Shown here in pieces: positions 1 to 8,970 of a stretch of DNA of 64,000 nucleotides. Origin of the DNA: JBKBII01 sp046299415. Lineage in GTDB: Bacteria > Pseudomonadota > Gammaproteobacteria > Ectothiorhodospirales > Ectothiorhodospiraceae. Numbering within the stretch: the stretch's first letter is position 1; each line of letters starts with the position of its first letter. The stretch covers positions 1 through 64,000 of the forward strand of contig JBKBII010000006.1 of NCBI GenBank assembly GCA_046299415.1, given 5' to 3'. A program made the position numbers and the translations under genes. Under the pieces are notes generated by a model. That model did no database searches. It had not been told where the DNA came from and saw only the letters and a program-made list of their open reading frames with translations.

Positions 1-59
1 ATATCCTTCAACTGAAGAACATCAGGCGGGCCATATCTCTCATACACAATTGCTTTCAC
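1..59 (-). CDS. Zinc-type/medium-chain alcohol dehydrogenase or quinone oxidoreductase, N-terminal fragment (runs off window)
   Basis: Only the first 19 codons are inside the window, read leftward from a GTG at 59. They give M-KAIVYERYGPPDVLQLKD, which matches the opening of medium-chain dehydrogenase/reductase proteins such as NADPH:quinone reductase-like enzymes, where a KA-V---YG-PDVL--- start is characteristic. The enzyme would be a soluble NAD(P)H-dependent oxidoreductase; its substrate cannot be told from the N-terminus. The ribosome binding site is weak. It lies on the same strand as the broken epimerase upstream, so the two may once have formed one operon. Confidence 0.55.
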   Translation of the reverse strand, partial: MKAIVYERYGPPDVLQLKD

Positions 60-160
60 ATCGTTTTTACCAGGGCAAAAATGGCTTCGCGCTGATTACA
101 TGACGTTTGAGATCAGCCGCGCTGAAGGCGGTCAGCTGGAATGATTGGTTGGATGTGTTG

Positions 161-1091
161 TTATGCATGACTTTGTGTCTCAGACCGCCATGAGTTGCCG
201 ATGCCTTGGAAGTATGGTGTCGCTGGCAAGCCAAATGCGGAATCAATTTTACCGCTATCGAAGCGATAGTCATGTTTAAACTGGTACATCATTTCCTTGT
301 TTTCGTGAAGCAGTGACATCAGGACACCCATGAGCCTCAGTATCCAAGGGGGTGCGACTTTCAACTTGTAGGACCGATTTTCCAACCCGTATGCCAAATG
401 CACGAAATTCACCCCTGTAAGCGGCTCCTTCGTCGTTGGCAAGTGCCATGTCTGGCCATATGCCCCCGGTGATCTTCCTAGCACGGCTAATGCAGGGCCT
501 GTGTCCAGGGTATATGTATGCGTGTTGACCGCATGCGGATGACCCAACCACTGCGGCGCTTTTCCTGCCCTGAAAGGTTCAAGTACCGTGGAATGTGCGA
601 AGCTGTTTACTGCATTGGGACTATAGAAGGCGGCCGCGCGCACAATCGTAGCCTGCAGATTGCGACTACGCATTTCATCTAGCAGCTTGGTTGCTATCCT
701 TGCCCTGACCGCCCTTCTTGCTGATTGGGTTGAATGGTGTTTCCTCCGCCATCATGCCATCTACGCGCCCATATGCATAAACGTTGTCGAAGGGCACCAG
801 TCGTGCGCCATGATGTACGCAGTCATCAACGACATTGTGCATCACTTGTGACCATTGCACCTGCCAGACAGACATGTTGTATTCCAAGTCGGTTACCAGG
901 AACACAGTTTCGCTTCCTAAAACCGCGTTAGCGTTCGCTAGGGAGCCCAATAGATCGGCCATGACCGTCTCGTCGGTCGTGTTTGCCTTGCGAGGATTTC
1001 GGTTCGCCTGTCGGATGGCCGGGGAAAATGAAACATGTGCCCGGGACAGATCTTGAGCGATCACGCCATTAGCGCCGAGTATCTTATTCAT
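161..1091 (-). pseudogene. NAD-dependent epimerase/dehydratase family protein, frameshifted
   Basis: Two consecutive minus-strand reading frames (675-1091, then 161-673) together resemble one short-chain epimerase-like protein. The first half opens with a Rossmann segment (KILGANGVI) and continues to HGARLVPFDNVYAYGRVDG and ETPFNPISKKG. The second half continues with LLDEMRSRN, ATIVRAAAFY, GKAPQWLG and HDYRFDSGKIDSAFGL. Reading the other frame just before 673 gives RARIATKLLDEMRSRN, so a one-base indel near 700-715 links the halves. The N-terminal Rossmann loop also looks a residue or two short. The product is probably not functional unless the shift is a sequencing error. The true 3' end is uncertain. 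Confidence 0.75.
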
Positions 1092-1140
1092 CGCTCTCTA
1101 CACTTTTGAGACCAAGCCTCGCGGGTTCCCAATGTTTGAG

Positions 1141-1287
1141 CTAGGGCTCCACCTCCGCCAGCAGCGCAGGCCACGGCGTTACCGCATCGGTCTCGCCAAG
1201 AAACCGGTCGCGCCGCGTGACCTTCTTCTTGGCGGCGTACTCGAGGTCAGAAAAGCTTCGTTGCATCGCTGTCTTTTGTTCAGTCAT
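1141..1287 (-). mobile_element. IS5-family transposase, 5' stub only (48 codons)
   Basis: Read leftward from an ATG at 1287, the frame encodes 48 residues beginning MTEQKTAMQRSFSDLEYAAK and ending PALLAEVEP before a TAG. This is the recognisable N-terminus of IS5-group transposases, normally about 320 residues long. The DDE catalytic domain is absent, and the sequence beyond the stop does not resume the family pattern, so this is a deletion relic and not an active element. It sits between the frameshifted epimerase and the Nramp-like gene, consistent with IS-mediated erosion here. I could not define terminal inverted repeats or a target duplication. Confidence 0.7.
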
Positions 1288-1412
1288 CACCACATGGATT
1301 CTCGCAAAGCCGGCATCACTTCGATGGCATGGCTGGCGAATAAATCAGCGTGTCCCGGGAGACGTGTGTGCCGATCTTGGCGAGTTCGGCGTTGCGGTGT
1401 TGCGGTGTGGCT

Positions 1413-2843
1413 TTAGCCCTTGAAGCGCCAGATCAACCACGCGATGGCGAACACGGACGTAAAAGCGATACCCAGCCACGCGAGCGATCGCATGGCGCGT
1501 CCGGGCCGATGACGCACGGCAACGCCCTCAGAGAGGATCGCGCGATAGGTGATGATCGCGAGCACGGGTGTTGCGAGGAAGGACAGCATCGTGGCGAGGT
1601 CGACCAAGGCGACGAAGCGCGTGCCGGCGCCTGTGATCAGTCCGAGCGCGCCGAGGGTCATCACGACTAAATAGAGGCGATATTCGCGCGTCGACGCATC
1701 GAATAGCCGGTCGAAAAACCATAAACCGAGTCTTGATTTTTGAGCCCGCGAAGCGAGTGGCAAGGTTGGGCGACTGAGTTCGATGGTGGGGCCGAGAGGA
1801 TAGGGTCGAACCGGCTGACAGTGGCGCAAGCGACGCCAGATCATCCACTCTCGCCGCAGCGCGACAAGAACACGTGGATATGCGTCGAGTACTGCAAGCG
1901 TCGTCGAAAACATCGTCGTGAGCGCCGCGACCGCGATGATCGGGCCCGCCCATTCTCCCAGCACCTGGGTGTAGAGCGCCACGAGCGCAGCGGCAAAGCC
2001 GACAGCGGAGTCGGGTAAGGGCGATCCGGTGGCGTGTAACAAAAACGCGCCAATCAGCACAAAGATGACGGCGAGGCCCGTCGCGATCCAGAATCCGAGG
2101 TAAAAGTCGAAGTCGGCGCCGCGAACGCGATGATCGACGTCGTCCTCGGGATTCTGTCGTTCGAGCGTCCAGAGCGAGTGCCAGACGGCGACATCGAGTG
2201 GAATCGGCATCCAGCCCATGAGGGCCAGCAGGAACGCGAGTCCTGCTGCCGACGCCAGGCGCGGCCATTCGATGATGCCACTGAGTGTGGTCCAGTCGGG
2301 GCGTTGACCGAAGGCGAGAGCTGCGGCGGCCAGGGTCGATACGGCGAGGACGGCCATGAGCAGTTTCATGCCGAGATCCAGTCCCTTGTATTGACCCAAG
2401 GCGAGGATGGCGCCGCAGGCGGCGAAGACCAACGCAGCCAGCGCCCATGTAGGCCAAGCGAGGCCCAGCACAACGCCGGCGAGTCCCGCGGTGACCAAGG
2501 TCACGACTGCGAGGATGATGAACATCGTGCCGAGGGTGATCAACGAGTAGGCGAGAAGCGCTGTCGTGCCCACGCGACGATAGCCGTCGAGCAGGTTTTT
2601 CCCGGTTGCCGCGGCGTAGCGTGGCCCAAACAGCAAAAACGGTAGCTTGAGAACGCAGATCGCGATCACGAGCGGTAACAGCAGGAGTCCAAATTCGGCG
2701 CCTGCTCGCGTCGCCTGAACCAAGTGGGAGACGCCCACGGCAGCACCGGCCATGATGAGTCCGGGACCGATCCAATGCCAAACGCGAGACGGCTGTCGAG
2801 CCGGCGAGACACCGTGGCCGGTGAGCGTTAAACGACGAATCAT
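1413..2843 (-). CDS. Nramp-related inner-membrane transporter
   Basis: A 476-residue polytopic membrane protein with about eleven hydrophobic segments and the overall pattern of the Nramp (SLC11) family. TM1 begins with GPGLIMAGAAVG near residue 26. Classical Nramp metal importers carry DPGN in TM1 and MPH in TM6; here TM1 reads AVGVSHLVQATRAG and TM6 reads MPIP (about 212-215), so the usual manganese/iron ligands are missing. It therefore belongs with Nramp-related proteins of uncertain substrate. The ATG at 2843 is preferred over one 60 bases upstream because GGAGG lies five bases before it. The gene appears monocistronic and ends near the IS stub. Confidence 0.8.
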   Translation of the reverse strand: MIRRLTLTGHGVSPARQPSRVWHWIGPGLIMAGAAVGVSHLVQATRAGAEFGLLLLPLVIAICVLKLPFLLFGPRYAAATGKNLLDGYRRVGTTALLAYSLITLGTMFIILAVVTLVTAGLAGVVLGLAWPTWALAALVFAACGAILALGQYKGLDLGMKLLMAVLAVSTLAAAALAFGQRPDWTTLSGIIEWPRLASAAGLAFLLALMGWMPIPLDVAVWHSLWTLERQNPEDDVDHRVRGADFDFYLGFWIATGLAVIFVLIGAFLLHATGSPLPDSAVGFAAALVALYTQVLGEWAGPIIAVAALTTMFSTTLAVLDAYPRVLVALRREWMIWRRLRHCQPVRPYPLGPTIELSRPTLPLASRAQKSRLGLWFFDRLFDASTREYRLYLVVMTLGALGLITGAGTRFVALVDLATMLSFLATPVLAIITYRAILSEGVAVRHRPGRAMRSLAWLGIAFTSVFAIAWLIWRFKG

Positions 2844-4062
2844 GGCGCCCTCCGGCTTCGGATCGAGCTGCGGTGGATGGAGCGTGTATTGAAGGATCGG
2901 CAATGGATCGAGTGTGTCGTCACAGCAACACTCCGACTAAGGATAGCGCGACGGACTTCGCGATGAGGTGCCGTGGTCGTGCGCGGTCGGCCATCGCGCG
3001 ATCCTGTCAAAAAGCTCAAGCGTCTCCGTGACGATCACGACGCGTGGGCGGGCGACGCTTTCGCGTTGAAGACGTGACGCCGGGTGTTGGCGCCGTCTGT
3101 GCGCCGGGTTCGAGGCCTCAATGTGTCGGTGTGCCGAAGTTTTAGCGTGGGAGGGCTTCGGCTTGCGTAATGCGTTTTGACGTCACTCGCCGAGGCCTCT
3201 CGTTTTGGGAGCGACGATAAAGCGCTGCGAATGGGCTATGACGCCAGCCGTTCGGAGCGCGGGCAGCGAAACACGACGAGCCATCAGGCAAGAGAGCGAG
3301 CATTACGCCGCGGTGAAAAGCCGTGGAGCCGCGAGTCAGCGTCTCTTCAGCACGCCTCTGTCGTCAGTCGATGCGGCGTCTCCGCCACGGATGCACCGAG
3401 CGATGTGAGCGATTTCGTGCGCAGGTTTTGCGGACAATCGCTTTGCGTGGCGATTGCAAAAGGTCGCACCGAGTCATCGTTGGTGATGTTGACGTGTGAC
3501 GCGCGAGGACTGCGCTCTGTATCACCTGACTCGACCGAGACAGTGAGGATCTTGCGGCGTTTGCGGCAAAGGCCGAGTGGTGGATTGATGTACGCGGTTT
3601 CGGTGATGCGCTCGTTCGCCGTTGGTGTGCAAGGTGACGTGCATCAAAACGAGCGAGTCAAGGCAACGGTTAACGCTTTATGCCTAGTCCTAATTGACTC
3701 TGCACGAAAGTCGCGGTTTTCAATCTAGAATGAAATTCGAAAAACGTATGGAGAACCCCGGGGCATCGTACCCATCAGCTCGGTCCTAGAGGGTCGCTCT
3801 TAAACCTTGAATTTCATGCTGCATTATCTGGTACGGTTCGGTGACTACCGAATCCGGCTCTACCAAATCGCCGCGCTGTCGAGACGGTAAGCGGTTACTC
3901 GGGCTTTGGACTGACGTGAGTGAGCCCGCGCGAGTCGGTACGGGTTGGCATCGAGGCTGACTTGGACTTGCTCGGATGCCACGCCCCGGTCGTTGTTCGA
4001 TCGGTCGACTTGGCAGATCGTCGAATCACAAACTGCCGCAATCCAACTTTGGAGATGGACTC
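2844..4062. other. Gene-free stretch between transporter and DUF4394 lipoprotein genes
   Basis: About 1.2 kb in which no reading frame has a recognisable product. A 183-codon open frame (3177-3728) shows no family motif, hydrophobic pattern or ribosome binding site. Several imperfect hairpins lie between 3830 and 3990, for example GGTTCGGT/ACCGAATCC, but none has a poly-T tail or a tRNA fold. Confidence 0.5.
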
Positions 4063-5808
4063 ATGAATTTTTTGACCGTTCGGACGCTGCGCCAGAGGCG
4101 CCTAGTTCCCGCAGTGGCTGCTGCGGTTGCAATGCTCACGTTGGCTGGATGTTCCAGCTCGAGTGACGATCCCGTCGTCGAGCCGGGCCCCGTCCTCGAT
4201 GTGTTCGGAGTCACGAGTGATAACCGCCTGATCCGTTTCTCGAGCGAGATGCCTTCTGCGTTCGAGGTCGTTGGCCCATTGTCGCGGCGGTTTGTCAGTA
4301 TCGATTTTCGCCCTGCCACCGGAGAGCTGTTTGCACTGGACGAGGCAGGCGCGTTGGTGGTGTTGAACCCGGAAACGGGCGACATCTCATCGTTTGTGAC
4401 CGGTCAGGTGTCAAGCGGGGCTGAGCTGTTCGGTGCGATCGACATTGATTTCAATCCGGCGGCGAACGCGCTGCGACTGGTGGGTTCTGAAAGACGCAAC
4501 CTGCGCCTCGGGCCAGCCGCTTTGATGCCGAACGCCAGCCAGGCGGCCGTTGAAGACGGTATTTTCGGTTACCGCGTGAGGGTCGGCGACACGGCCTACG
4601 ACAACAACGCGGCACGTGCGGGAACGACGCATTATTTCATTGACTCTTCGGTGCGTTTTCTGGCAACGCAGGCATCGAATCCGGGTTTGGTGACTCGAAT
4701 CGGGCCGTTGTTTGACGATAGCTTGCCGACGACCTTGGGCGGGTACGATATTTTTCAGCCTCAGGCTGATGCGCCCAATGAGCACTATGCGATCATGACG
4801 CGCGTTGGAGAAGTGGGTCTGTACCGACTGAGTCGGTCGAGTGGTGCGGCGACGCTCATTCTGAATTTCGATGTTAGCGATGACGGTGTGCTCCGCGACG
4901 GTGACAGTGTGGTCGACTTGACGACGACCGCCGGACCGACCGCGATGTCGCGTGTGTTCACGATGTTGGTTCAGAACGCTGAGAAAACCCAGATTGTGCG
5001 GGTCACGATTGACGACATCGAGGGTGACGACTTGATGCCTACGGTCGAGCGACTCGATATCGCCGCCGTCGAAGTGGGCGATACGATCGTATCGATTGAT
5101 CAGCGTACGACCGCGGCGAATCCCGCTCTCAATGGGCTCTGGGCGCTCGGACGGGCGGGAACTCAAGGGCGTTTGTACCGCTTGACGTTCGGGCCTGATG
5201 AGGTGCGAGCCGAGGCCGTCGCCGTGTTGCGCACGAATACCTTGGGTCCAGCAGAAGCCGTTGCGCTGCAGGGCGATCGCTTCCGCATGGATTTCAATCC
5301 CGCCGTCGATTTGCTGAGGATTCTGTCGGATTCGGGGCAAAACTTACGCGTGAATCCTGATCAATCCCGCGAAGTCGCGGGTGAGGTTCGGCCAGCCGGC
5401 TTTACTTTTGTCGATGGCACGACGCGATTGAACAATGTCGATGTCCCCGTCGTTACTGCCGTCGCGTATCGACCTCAGCCTCAACAGTTGTCCGGCGAGA
5501 TTCCGTCTCTGGATTTTCAGTACGTAATCGATCAACAGGCCGGCGGCTCTCGGCTCGCTCGTGTGATCGTGCCAAATGACGGCGCGCTGGTTGAGGTCGG
5601 CGATTTGGGTGTTGGTCGTCTGGCCAGCGGTCAGCATGGCTTCGACATTACCGCCATGAATCGAGCGATTGCGGCGCTGACGCCCGCGGCGTCCGAATCA
5701 TCAGTGATGTATTCGATCAACCTCCGCACCGGTGCCGCAAGTCCGATCGGGACGATCGGTGACGGCAGCTTTACCGTTCGTGCGATTTCCGCAACGGTCA
5801 GTAACTGA
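4063..5808 (+). CDS. DUF4394-domain lipoprotein, tandem repeat of the domain
   Basis: A 581-residue predicted lipoprotein. Starting at 4063 (GGAGAT seven bases upstream) gives a basic n-region, a hydrophobic core and the lipobox LAGC with Cys30. The mature part opens with a Ser/Asp linker, then two related units of roughly 260 residues. Each contains the DUF4394 signatures: FGVTSDNRLIRF, IDFRP-TGELFAL and DIDFNPAANALRLV in the first, and the matching MDFNPAVDLLRILSD in the second. The family is thought to form a beta-propeller-like fold; its function is unknown. A strong hairpin follows the stop codon. An in-frame ATG at 3976 would put 29 non-signal residues before the signal peptide and is less likely. 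Confidence 0.82.
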   Translation: MNFLTVRTLRQRRLVPAVAAAVAMLTLAGCSSSSDDPVVEPGPVLDVFGVTSDNRLIRFSSEMPSAFEVVGPLSRRFVSIDFRPATGELFALDEAGALVVLNPETGDISSFVTGQVSSGAELFGAIDIDFNPAANALRLVGSERRNLRLGPAALMPNASQAAVEDGIFGYRVRVGDTAYDNNAARAGTTHYFIDSSVRFLATQASNPGLVTRIGPLFDDSLPTTLGGYDIFQPQADAPNEHYAIMTRVGEVGLYRLSRSSGAATLILNFDVSDDGVLRDGDSVVDLTTTAGPTAMSRVFTMLVQNAEKTQIVRVTIDDIEGDDLMPTVERLDIAAVEVGDTIVSIDQRTTAANPALNGLWALGRAGTQGRLYRLTFGPDEVRAEAVAVLRTNTLGPAEAVALQGDRFRMDFNPAVDLLRILSDSGQNLRVNPDQSREVAGEVRPAGFTFVDGTTRLNNVDVPVVTAVAYRPQPQQLSGEIPSLDFQYVIDQQAGGSRLARVIVPNDGALVEVGDLGVGRLASGQHGFDITAMNRAIAALTPAASESSVMYSINLRTGAASPIGTIGDGSFTVRAISATVSN

Positions 5809-5827
5809 TTCTTGGCGTTACGGTACG

Positions 5828-5857
5828 GCGCACAGGCCTCCTCGGTGGCCTGTGCGC
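5828..5857 (+). terminator. Hairpin terminator after DUF4394 gene
   Basis: A perfect 11-bp stem (GCGCACAGGCC with GGCCTGTGCGC) and an 8-base loop begin 20 bases after the stop codon. The downstream tract is only moderately T-rich (TGTCGTGTTTGGG), so efficiency is uncertain. Confidence 0.65.
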
Positions 5858-6658
5858 TGTCGTGTTTGGGTCTTTGGACCGGATTTTCCGGCCCGTTTTG
5901 CAGGATCAAGCGCGTCCCGTTGCGGGTGTCGTGTGAAATCGTGACGGCTCCCTCGACGCAGCCGGATGAATGCGCCAAGTCCTGAATCGATCCGGCCTGT
6001 GTCCAGTTGGTCAGTCGGGCCCGAAACCAATAGCCGTTGGTGGTGGCGCGACTTCGAAAGGTTGCGAGAAGTCCGTCCCAACACGCGCAGCACGAGGCCA
6101 CGGAAAAATCTGTGTTTGCCTTGACGTGTTGCCGACCGAGCGTCGCCGGATCAGGGCGTCACGTTGCTGTGCCATGAGTCAGGGCCTCAGGCGAGCGCTG
6201 TTTGGATTTGGGATCGGCCCTCTGAGCCGATCGCAGCCGTTGACCTGACGGTCGCGGGCTGTGACGGGTTTTTGCCGATTCGTGATGTCAGGTGCAAGAG
6301 CGAATCGAGCGCGGCGTGTCCGAGGATGGCTTTGGTGGCAGAGGGGTCGAGCCACTGGGTCGGATGATTGGGTCGGACCCCTTGACACCCTGGCCAAGCC
6401 GTCGCGTTTGGTGTCCTGCGTTACTGCAGCGCGGGGGTGGGTCAATTGGCGTGGGCGCCCGTGATCGGCACGGGCGCTGAGTGTGTTGGCGTTGGCCCGT
6501 GCCGATAAATCGTACCTATCGCGTCATCGTCCGTTAGCGGTGCGCATCGCGTCATTTGCCGTGTGCGTTGCAGGGTTTGAGCATGTACGGCGGGTATACT
6601 TGCACGCTTTGGTTCGCGCGACCTTGCGTAGGGGCCGCGTAAGACAGGAGATGTTGCG
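5858..6658. other. Gene-free region upstream of thrS
   Basis: About 800 bases with no supported gene on either strand. A TATACT element at 6595-6600, 59 bases before the thrS start, could be the -10 box of the thrS promoter, but no convincing -35 box lies at normal spacing. The leader could hold a ThrRS autoregulatory operator as in enterobacteria; I could not fold one with confidence. Confidence 0.45.
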
Positions 6659-8614
6659 ATGCCCGTGATCACTTTGCCCGATGGCTCCGAAAAGCAGTTT
6701 GATGGCCCTGTCACCGTGATGGAGGTTGCCGCGTCGATTGGATCCGGACTCGCAAAAGCAGCATTGGCTGGGCGAATCGGCGGGCAGTTGGTCGATGTTC
6801 GAACCCGTATCGATGACGATGCGAAGGTCGAAATCGTGACCGACCGCGACGCCGACGGTCTCGATATCTTGCGTCACTCCACCGCGCATCTGTTGGCACA
6901 GGCGGTCAAGTCGCTGTACCCGGGCGCACAGGTGACGATCGGCCCGACGATCGAAAACGGTTTCTATTACGACTTTGCGTTCGAGCGTGCTTTCACCCCG
7001 GACGATCTCGTCAAGATCGAAAAACGGATGAAAGAGCTTGCCAAGGCGGATTTGCCGGTTGAGCGAACGGTCATGCCGCGCGATGAGGCGGTCGCGTTCT
7101 TTCGCTCGATGGGTGAGCGTTATAAGGCTGAGATCATCGCGTCGATTCCCGATGATCAAGAGATTTCTCTGTATCGTCAGGGCGACTTCGTCGATCTGTG
7201 CCGAGGTCCCCATATTCCGTCGACGGGTCGTTTGAAGGCGTTCAAGCTGACTAAAGTGGCGGGGGCGTATTGGCGCGGCGACGCGAAGAACGAGATGCTG
7301 CAACGCATCTATGGTACGGCGTGGCCGAACAAAGAACAGCTCAACGCGTATCTCGAGCAAATCAAGGAGGCCGAGCGCCGCGATCATCGGCGCATCGGGA
7401 CCGAGCTCGATTTGTTTTCGATCCAGGATGAGGCGGGCGGCGGCTTGGTGTTCTGGCACCCCAAAGGCACGCGCATCCGGCGAGAGATCGAGAAATTCTG
7501 GTTCGAGCTGCATGAACAGGCGGGTTATGACTTTGTGACCAGCCCGCATATCGCCAACCTGAACCTCTGGAAGACATCGGGCCACGCGGATTTTTACGCG
7601 GATTCGATGTTTCAGCCGATGGAGGATGAGCATCAGGCTTTTCAGCTGAAGCCGATGAACTGCCCGTTCCATGTGTTGATGTACAAGGATCGCCTGCGTT
7701 CTTATCGCGATCTGCCGATTCGTTGGGGCGAAATGGGAACGGTGTATCGGCGTGAGCTCTCGGGCGCGCTTCATGGCCTGATGCGCGTGCGCGGCTTCAC
7801 GCAGGACGACGCGCACATTTTTTGTCGCGAGGATCAGATCGCGGCCGAGGTCGGCGGCGTTCTGGAACTGGTGGATACGTTGCTGCGGACCTTCGGTTTC
7901 GAGCATTTCGACATTATGTTGTCAACCCGGCCAGAGGGCTCCGTGGGCAGCGATGACATCTGGGAGACGGCCACGGCCGCACTGCGTGCAGCGCTCGAAT
8001 CCCGTGGACTCGATTACGCGGTCGACGAGGGCGGCGGCGCGTTCTACGGTCCGAAAATCGATATCAAGATTCGCGATGCGATCGGACGGCAGTGGCAGTG
8101 TTCGACCGTTCAGCTCGATTTCAATCTGCCTGAACGTTTCGACATGGAATACGTCGCTGACGACAACACCCGCAAGCGCCCGATCATGATTCATCGTGCG
8201 CTGCTGGGATCGGTCGAGCGCTTTTTTGGTGTGTTGATCGAGCACTATGCGGGGTTGTTTCCGCTGTGGCTGGCGCCGGTTCAGGCGGCAGTGTTGACGA
8301 TCACCGAGCGACAGGATGGCTACGCCAACGACGTCGTCGCGCGGCTTCGCGCTGCGGGACTCCGTGCTGAGGCGGACTTGAGGAACGAAAAGATCGGTTT
8401 TAAAATCCGGGAGTTAACTCTCAAGCGTGTGCCGTATCTGCTGGTTGTAGGCGATCAGGAAAGCGAGCGGGGTGAAGTGGCGGTGCGTACGCGCGGTGGA
8501 GCGAATCTCGGCACGATGTCGCTTGACGCGTTCATCAAGCGAGCGCGTGAAAAGGTGCGAGAGCGTCGTGGCGATCTCGAGCCAGAGGCGGTTCGCGAGG
8601 CGAACTCCGCTTGA
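6659..8614 (+). CDS. thrS: Threonyl-tRNA synthetase
   Basis: A cytosolic class II synthetase of 651 residues that charges tRNA-Thr; normal length. Domains in order: TGS (about 1-61); the editing domain with HSTAH (H73, H77) and IGPTIENGFYYDF; the class II core with NCPFHV, SGALHGLMRVRGFTQDDAHIF and GGGAFYGPK; and a C-terminal anticodon-binding domain from about 540. The zinc ligands appear as the Cys of NCPFH, the His of ALHGL and the His of IHRALLG. AGGAG precedes the ATG. The core wording (YRRELSG, AFYGPKIDIKI, QLDFNLPERF) differs from the typical gammaproteobacterial CHRNEPSG type, suggesting another lineage of ThrRS. infC follows after 353 bases. Confidence 0.97.
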   Translation: MPVITLPDGSEKQFDGPVTVMEVAASIGSGLAKAALAGRIGGQLVDVRTRIDDDAKVEIVTDRDADGLDILRHSTAHLLAQAVKSLYPGAQVTIGPTIENGFYYDFAFERAFTPDDLVKIEKRMKELAKADLPVERTVMPRDEAVAFFRSMGERYKAEIIASIPDDQEISLYRQGDFVDLCRGPHIPSTGRLKAFKLTKVAGAYWRGDAKNEMLQRIYGTAWPNKEQLNAYLEQIKEAERRDHRRIGTELDLFSIQDEAGGGLVFWHPKGTRIRREIEKFWFELHEQAGYDFVTSPHIANLNLWKTSGHADFYADSMFQPMEDEHQAFQLKPMNCPFHVLMYKDRLRSYRDLPIRWGEMGTVYRRELSGALHGLMRVRGFTQDDAHIFCREDQIAAEVGGVLELVDTLLRTFGFEHFDIMLSTRPEGSVGSDDIWETATAALRAALESRGLDYAVDEGGGAFYGPKIDIKIRDAIGRQWQCSTVQLDFNLPERFDMEYVADDNTRKRPIMIHRALLGSVERFFGVLIEHYAGLFPLWLAPVQAAVLTITERQDGYANDVVARLRAAGLRAEADLRNEKIGFKIRELTLKRVPYLLVVGDQESERGEVAVRTRGGANLGTMSLDAFIKRAREKVRERRGDLEPEAVREANSA

Positions 8615-8967
8615 TTACCCCCGATGCCGGCGGTCTGGATGCCGCAGCACTGTGGTTCTGTCGACGCGGCGACGCAGTAACGGTGACGGCTTTTGGTGGG
8701 TCGCTGCGCAACGGTTTTGGCCATTGTAAGAAGTCGTCGGGCGATAGATTGTCGGCGGTTGGTCGCAGAGAGGTTTGAAGAGCCGCACTGGGGCGAAACT
8801 TTTGGCCCGAGGGCTGGACTTTTGCGGTGGTGGCGACGTTTTTGCGTTTTCGTGGCAATATCGGTAAGTTTCTGAGCCCGTTTTGCGGCAGTCGCGCGCG
8901 AGTTGGGCCCAATGGCGCCGGGTTTGGCGCGTTTGATTGGACTTTTTCATACTGAGGAGACACTGCC
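8615..8967. other. thrS-infC spacer
   Basis: 353 bases without a supported gene. It must contain the infC leader and ribosome binding site, and may contain a separate infC promoter. No clear terminator separates the two genes. Confidence 0.5.
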
Positions 8968-8970
8968 ATT
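8954..8970 (+). promoter_or_regulatory. infC ribosome binding site and non-canonical ATT start
   Basis: GAGGAG at 8954-8959 is followed eight bases later by ATT (8968-8970). The spacing fits initiation at ATT, whereas the ATG at 8992 is 32 bases from this site and has no Shine-Dalgarno sequence of its own. Confidence 0.8.

Noticed and set aside
1528..2781. 417-codon minus-strand frame overlapping the Nramp-like gene
   Set aside because: Frame-shifted shadow, extremely Arg-rich; the overlapping frame is a clear membrane transporter.
3177..3728. 183-codon plus-strand frame in the gap before the DUF4394 gene
   Set aside because: No family motif, no hydrophobic or domain-like pattern, no ribosome binding site; composition typical of a chance frame in GC-rich DNA.
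3825..3885. tRNA-like segment with GGTTCGGT...ACCGAATCC and CTACCA
   Set aside because: No acceptor/anticodon arrangement can be folded; only a simple hairpin remains.
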